Assembly: GCF_000426285.1 (NCBI RefSeq)
Contig: NZ_AUFB01000001.1
Coordinates: forward strand, 372,001 to 436,000
DNA length: 64,000 nt
Origin: Rhizobium leucaenae USDA 9039
GTDB taxonomy: Bacteria; Pseudomonadota; Alphaproteobacteria; Rhizobiales; Rhizobiaceae
Direction: 5' to 3'
A program made the position numbers and the translations under genes. Below are positions 61,079-64,000 of this stretch, one piece after another. The number at the start of each line of letters is the position of its first letter. Positions within the stretch are counted from its first letter, which is position 1. Below the pieces are notes generated by a model. That model ran no database searches. It was not told the origin of the DNA and saw only the letters and a program-made list of their open reading frames with translations.

Positions 61079-62098
61079 TCAGGTGCCGTCCGTCAGCGTT
61101 GCGACGACGGCCAGGCAATCTCCGGTCTTGATGAGGCCGGGGAAATGACGGGCGGCAAGGACACCGTCGAGAGCCGCCCGGTATTCAAACGATACGGACC
61201 CGGTACGGCCGATCGGATGCACACGGGCGATGATCTCCCCGGCAGCAACCACGTCGCCAATATCCTTCACGGGTTCGAAAAGGCCATCCGCCTCGGCAAA
61301 GACGAAGCAATCGTTAGACGGCATATCGAGCCACTGCGTTGCTTGCGTCTCCGGCGCGCCGGCAACGATGCCGGCCTGTTTCAAGATGTTCAGAACGCCG
61401 CGCTTCGCAATGGAAGCCGTGCGCGCCGATATGGTTCCGCCACCCGAAAGCTCGGTTGTCACAAAAACCTTGCCCATTTCCTCGGCAGTCGTGTCATACA
61501 TGCCGACGGCATCGATCTCGATCATCCGCATGGAATAGGGCGCGGAAAACGCGGCGACCAAATCGAAGCACGCCTTTTCCTGCCGCTTGTCCGACAGCGC
61601 GTGGGCTGCGGCATAGGGCAGAAAATCAAGTGTTCGGCCGCCGGAATGGAAATCGAGCACGATGTCCGCGAGCGGCAGCAGGTATCGGGTAAAATAATCG
61701 GCGATCTTTTCCGTCACGCTGCCGTCAGGCCGACCGGGGAAACTGCGATTGAGATTGCCCTTGTCGATCGGGGAGGTGCGGGTGCCGGCCTGAAAGGCGG
61801 GATAGTTCATCGCCGGGACGATGATCACCCTCCCCTTGATCTCCTCCGCCTTCAGCGTGCGGGCAAGATCGAAGAGCGCGACCGGGCCTTCATATTCATC
61901 GCCATGGTTGGCACCGGTCAAAAGCGCCGTCGGGCCATCGCCATTCTTGATGACGCAGATCGGGATCATGATCGAGCCCCAGGCGGAATCGTCGCGCGAC
62001 CAGGGCAGGCGCAGGTGACCATGCTGGACGCCATCTCGATCGAAATCGACGGTCGGCGTTATGGGTGATGGGCGTGTGATCATCGTCATGCTGTTCAT
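61079..62098 (-). CDS. eutE: N-acetyl-diaminobutyrate deacetylase EutE (DoeB)
   Basis: A 339-residue zinc deacetylase of the succinylglutamate desuccinylase/aspartoacylase family. The metal ligands are H65 and E68 in TGANHGDEYEGP and H151 in DFHSGGRTLDF. In ectoine catabolism EutE (DoeB) removes the acetyl group from N-alpha-acetyl-L-2,4-diaminobutyrate. It lies 9 bp after eutD on the same strand and 103 bp before ehuB. Confidence 0.92.
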   Translation of the reverse strand: MNSMTMITRPSPITPTVDFDRDGVQHGHLRLPWSRDDSAWGSIMIPICVIKNGDGPTALLTGANHGDEYEGPVALFDLARTLKAEEIKGRVIIVPAMNYPAFQAGTRTSPIDKGNLNRSFPGRPDGSVTEKIADYFTRYLLPLADIVLDFHSGGRTLDFLPYAAAHALSDKRQEKACFDLVAAFSAPYSMRMIEIDAVGMYDTTAEEMGKVFVTTELSGGGTISARTASIAKRGVLNILKQAGIVAGAPETQATQWLDMPSNDCFVFAEADGLFEPVKDIGDVVAAGEIIARVHPIGRTGSVSFEYRAALDGVLAARHFPGLIKTGDCLAVVATLTDGT

Positions 62099-62107
62099 TT
62101 CGGCGGA

Positions 62108-63286
62108 TCACTTCACGACGAGTTTACGGGGTACGTTGGACAGGCACTCGACGCCGGCCTCGGTAATCACGATGCTTTCCGTGATCTCCATGCCCATGTC
62201 TTCTAGCCACAGGCCCGTCATGAAATGGAAGGTCATGCCGGGCTGCAGCTCCGTGCGATCGCCAGGGCGCAGGCTCATGGTGCGCTCGCCCCAATCCGGC
62301 GGATATGACAGGCCGATCGGGTAGCCGGTCCGGTTGTCCTTGACGATCCCGTATTTCTTCAACACCGCGAAGAAGGCGTTGGCGATGTCCTCGCAGGCAT
62401 TACCGGGCTTCGCGGCCGCAAGGCCCGCATCCATGCCTTCGAGTGTCGCCTTCTCAGCCTCCAGGAAGGCTTGGGTCGGCTTGCCGAGAAAGACGGTTCG
62501 CGACAGCGGGCAATGATAGCGGCGATAGCAGCCCGCTATCTCGAAGAAGGTGCCCTCGCCGCTCTTCATCGGCTTGTCGTCCCAGGTCAGATGCGGCGCA
62601 GAGGCATCGGCACCCGATGGCAGGAGCGGCACGATCGCGGCGTAATCGCCACCGAAGCCATCGACGCCACGAATGCCGGCGTCATAAATCTCTGCAACGA
62701 GATCGGATTTGCGAATGCCCGGCTCAACCTTTTCGACGATCCGCTTGTGCATGGCTTCGACGATGCGGCCGGCCTTGCGCATATAATCGAGTTCGGTCGA
62801 ACTTTTGACGGCGCGCTGCCAGTTCACCAGCCCCTGCGCATCCTTGAAGCGTGCGTTCGGCAAATGCTTGACCAAAGAGGCATAGGCCGCGGCGGTGAAC
62901 CAGTAATTGTCCATTTCGACGGCGATAGAGGCATTCGCCCAGCCGCGCTCCTCGATGATCTTGGACAACAGATCCATCGGATGGCGCTCGGTCGACTGCA
63001 CATAGTGGTCGGGATAGCCGATGATGTTGTCGTGGCTGAGATAGGCGGTGCGCTTCGCACCGTTGGCATCCTGGCCGCGTCCGTACCAGATCGGCTCACC
63101 GGAACCCGGCACCAGCACGCATTGATGCACATAGAAGGACCAGCCGTCATAGCCTGTCAGCCAATGCATGTTCGACGGATCGGTCACGATGACGAGATCG
63201 ACGCCGGCCTTCTCCATGGCGCGCCGCGTCTTGGCGAGCCGATCGGCATATTCGGAGCGGGTGAAGTTGAGGGTTGGTTCGCTCAC
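62108..63286 (-). CDS. eutD: Ectoine hydrolase EutD (DoeA), M24-peptidase fold
   Basis: A 392-residue creatinase/M24-fold enzyme. EutD (DoeA) opens the ectoine ring to N-alpha-acetyl-diaminobutyrate. The N-terminal domain starts MSEPTLNFTRSEYADRLAKT (GTG start), with the sequence DPSNMHWLTGYDGWSFYVHQ typical of this clade; the C-terminal pita-bread domain ends in GMTFHFMTGLWLEDMGMEITESIVITEAG, lacking the usual dinuclear-metal set, as in ectoine hydrolases. The GTG at 63286 has AGGAG upstream and overlaps the eutC stop as GTGA. Confidence 0.93.
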   Translation of the reverse strand: MSEPTLNFTRSEYADRLAKTRRAMEKAGVDLVIVTDPSNMHWLTGYDGWSFYVHQCVLVPGSGEPIWYGRGQDANGAKRTAYLSHDNIIGYPDHYVQSTERHPMDLLSKIIEERGWANASIAVEMDNYWFTAAAYASLVKHLPNARFKDAQGLVNWQRAVKSSTELDYMRKAGRIVEAMHKRIVEKVEPGIRKSDLVAEIYDAGIRGVDGFGGDYAAIVPLLPSGADASAPHLTWDDKPMKSGEGTFFEIAGCYRRYHCPLSRTVFLGKPTQAFLEAEKATLEGMDAGLAAAKPGNACEDIANAFFAVLKKYGIVKDNRTGYPIGLSYPPDWGERTMSLRPGDRTELQPGMTFHFMTGLWLEDMGMEITESIVITEAGVECLSNVPRKLVVK

Positions 63287-64000
63287 GCTGGGTCTCCTGA
63301 TGCTTTGGTCGTTTCGATTGCTTGGCCCGCGCCGGCCGCGATGGCCCGACGATGAGCAAGTGTGGCAATGGCCGTGTCCTGCACGCCGGTGCCGGTCAGA
63401 TCGCAAAGGGTGATCGCTTGGTTCGACTGGCGGCCGGCCACTTGACCGCAGATGATGGCGCCCAGTTCGGGGAAGGCTACATCTTCCCTCACAAGTCCCG
63501 CAGCGATGGCATAATGCAGTTCGCCAAGCCGGCGGGTCTGCTTGAGGCTGTCGGCGACATAGGGGGCGGCACGCAGGATTGCCGCCGGATCGACCTCGTT
63601 CTTGTGCTCGGCATCCGACCCCATGGCGGTGACATGCTGGCCCGGCTCCAGCCAGGAAGCGTCGAGGATCGGCCTGTCCGAAGGCGTGGTGGTGACGATG
63701 ATGTCGGCGCCGCGGCAGGCCCGTTCGGCGTCGGCCTCGGCCGAAACCGGAAAACCGAGTTCGGCGGTAAGCTCGGCGGCAACTTGTTTGGCCTTGTCTG
63801 CATCGCGCGCCCAAATACGGGCAGCCTCGATTGGCCGGACCAAAGTCAATGCGCGGAGCTGCAACCGCGCCTGCATACCGGCCCCGAGGATTGCCGCGAT
63901 CCGGGCATCCGGGCGGGCCAGATTTCTTGCAGCAACCGCGCCGGCGGCCGCAGTGCGCACATCCGTCAAATAGCCGTTGTCCAGCAGAAGCGCCTCGACC
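63283..64000 (-). CDS. eutC: EutC, ornithine cyclodeaminase-like (5' end outside window)
   Basis: At least 239 residues of an ornithine cyclodeaminase/mu-crystallin family protein; the frame is still open at the right edge (reading VEALLLDNGYLTDVRTAAAG), so the start lies beyond 64000. The Rossmann motif is AAILGAGMQARLQLRAL, with ADIIVTTTPSDRPIL following. EutC is part of the EutABC set that converts 5-hydroxyectoine to ectoine. It overlaps eutD by 4 bp. eutB and eutA are expected upstream. Confidence 0.92.
   Translation of the reverse strand, partial: VEALLLDNGYLTDVRTAAAGAVAARNLARPDARIAAILGAGMQARLQLRALTLVRPIEAARIWARDADKAKQVAAELTAELGFPVSAEADAERACRGADIIVTTTPSDRPILDASWLEPGQHVTAMGSDAEHKNEVDPAAILRAAPYVADSLKQTRRLGELHYAIAAGLVREDVAFPELGAIICGQVAGRQSNQAITLCDLTGTGVQDTAIATLAHRRAIAAGAGQAIETTKASGDPA

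Noticed and set aside
1-64000. CRISPR array, integrase, transposase or tRNA attachment site
   Set aside because: None of these was seen; no spaced direct repeats or recombinase motifs were found in any frame, so there is no evidence that a mobile element carries any part of this window.

Overview
The window looks like a chromosome or chromid segment of a Rhizobiaceae bacterium, most likely genus Rhizobium. It is GC-rich and dense with ABC importers for sugars, amino acids and compatible solutes. It carries a complete cinR-cinI-cinS quorum-sensing locus of the R. leguminosarum type, a rhizobial RecX, a tpiB-rpiB pair as found next to rhizobial erythritol genes, and an ehu/eut ectoine-utilisation cluster like that of Sinorhizobium. 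These assignments come from reading protein motifs; no database search was run. I saw no rRNA, tRNA, insertion sequence, integrase, CRISPR array or replication origin.

Layout. 1-3.9 kb (+): end of an importer permease, an IlvD/Edd sugar-acid dehydratase, an RraA-like protein and a GlcG/HbpS-like protein. 4-9.7 kb: a minus-strand operon (periplasmic amino-acid-type binding protein, two permeases, ATPase, RidA-type protein, SelA-like PLP enzyme) divergent from an IclR regulator, with paired palindromes between them. 9.7-15.5 kb: DUF922 protease-like protein, RecX, a polyol/uronate dehydrogenase, an aldo/keto reductase, and a Tat-exported alpha/beta hydrolase divergent from an OhrR-like MarR regulator. 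15.5-23.1 kb: small stress-type proteins, two peroxiredoxin-family genes, a flavin disulfide reductase and a LysR regulator.

23.8-28.8 kb is an island of small membrane and stress proteins (25-aa peptide, four-helix membrane protein, MscS channel, DUF2934, DUF1328, CsbD, and a coupled pair of tiny genes). Three promoters there match the alphaproteobacterial general-stress sigma factor consensus exactly (GGAAC-N16-CGTT) and two more match approximately, so the island is probably part of the PhyR/EcfG regulon. 29.0-30.8 kb is cinRIS, with related C-rich/G-rich palindromes before cinI and cinR.

31.5-35.1 kb holds a class II aldolase, a DeoR regulator, tpiB and rpiB, with the 10-mer ATCATGTGAT upstream of both the aldolase and the regulator. 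35.3-41.6 kb holds an ABC exporter, a methyltransferase, a universal stress protein, and a MerR regulator divergent from a Zn/Cd-type P1B ATPase with a His-rich linker. 41.8-47.9 kb is a GntR regulator, a cystathionine-lyase-like enzyme and a complete sugar importer, apparently one unit. 48-52.5 kb carries membrane proteins (PepSY-TM, a GT-C-like protein, an ICMT-like methyltransferase).

52.8-64 kb is the ectoine/5-hydroxyectoine catabolic system: asnC-type regulator, aldehyde dehydrogenase, aminotransferase and EnuR on the plus strand, converging on eutC-eutD-eutE-ehuB-ehuC-ehuD-ehuA on the minus strand. The importer brings ectoines in, EutD opens the ring, EutE removes the acetyl group, and the aminotransferase and dehydrogenase convert diaminobutyrate to aspartate. 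eutC runs off the right edge; eutA and eutB are expected beyond it.
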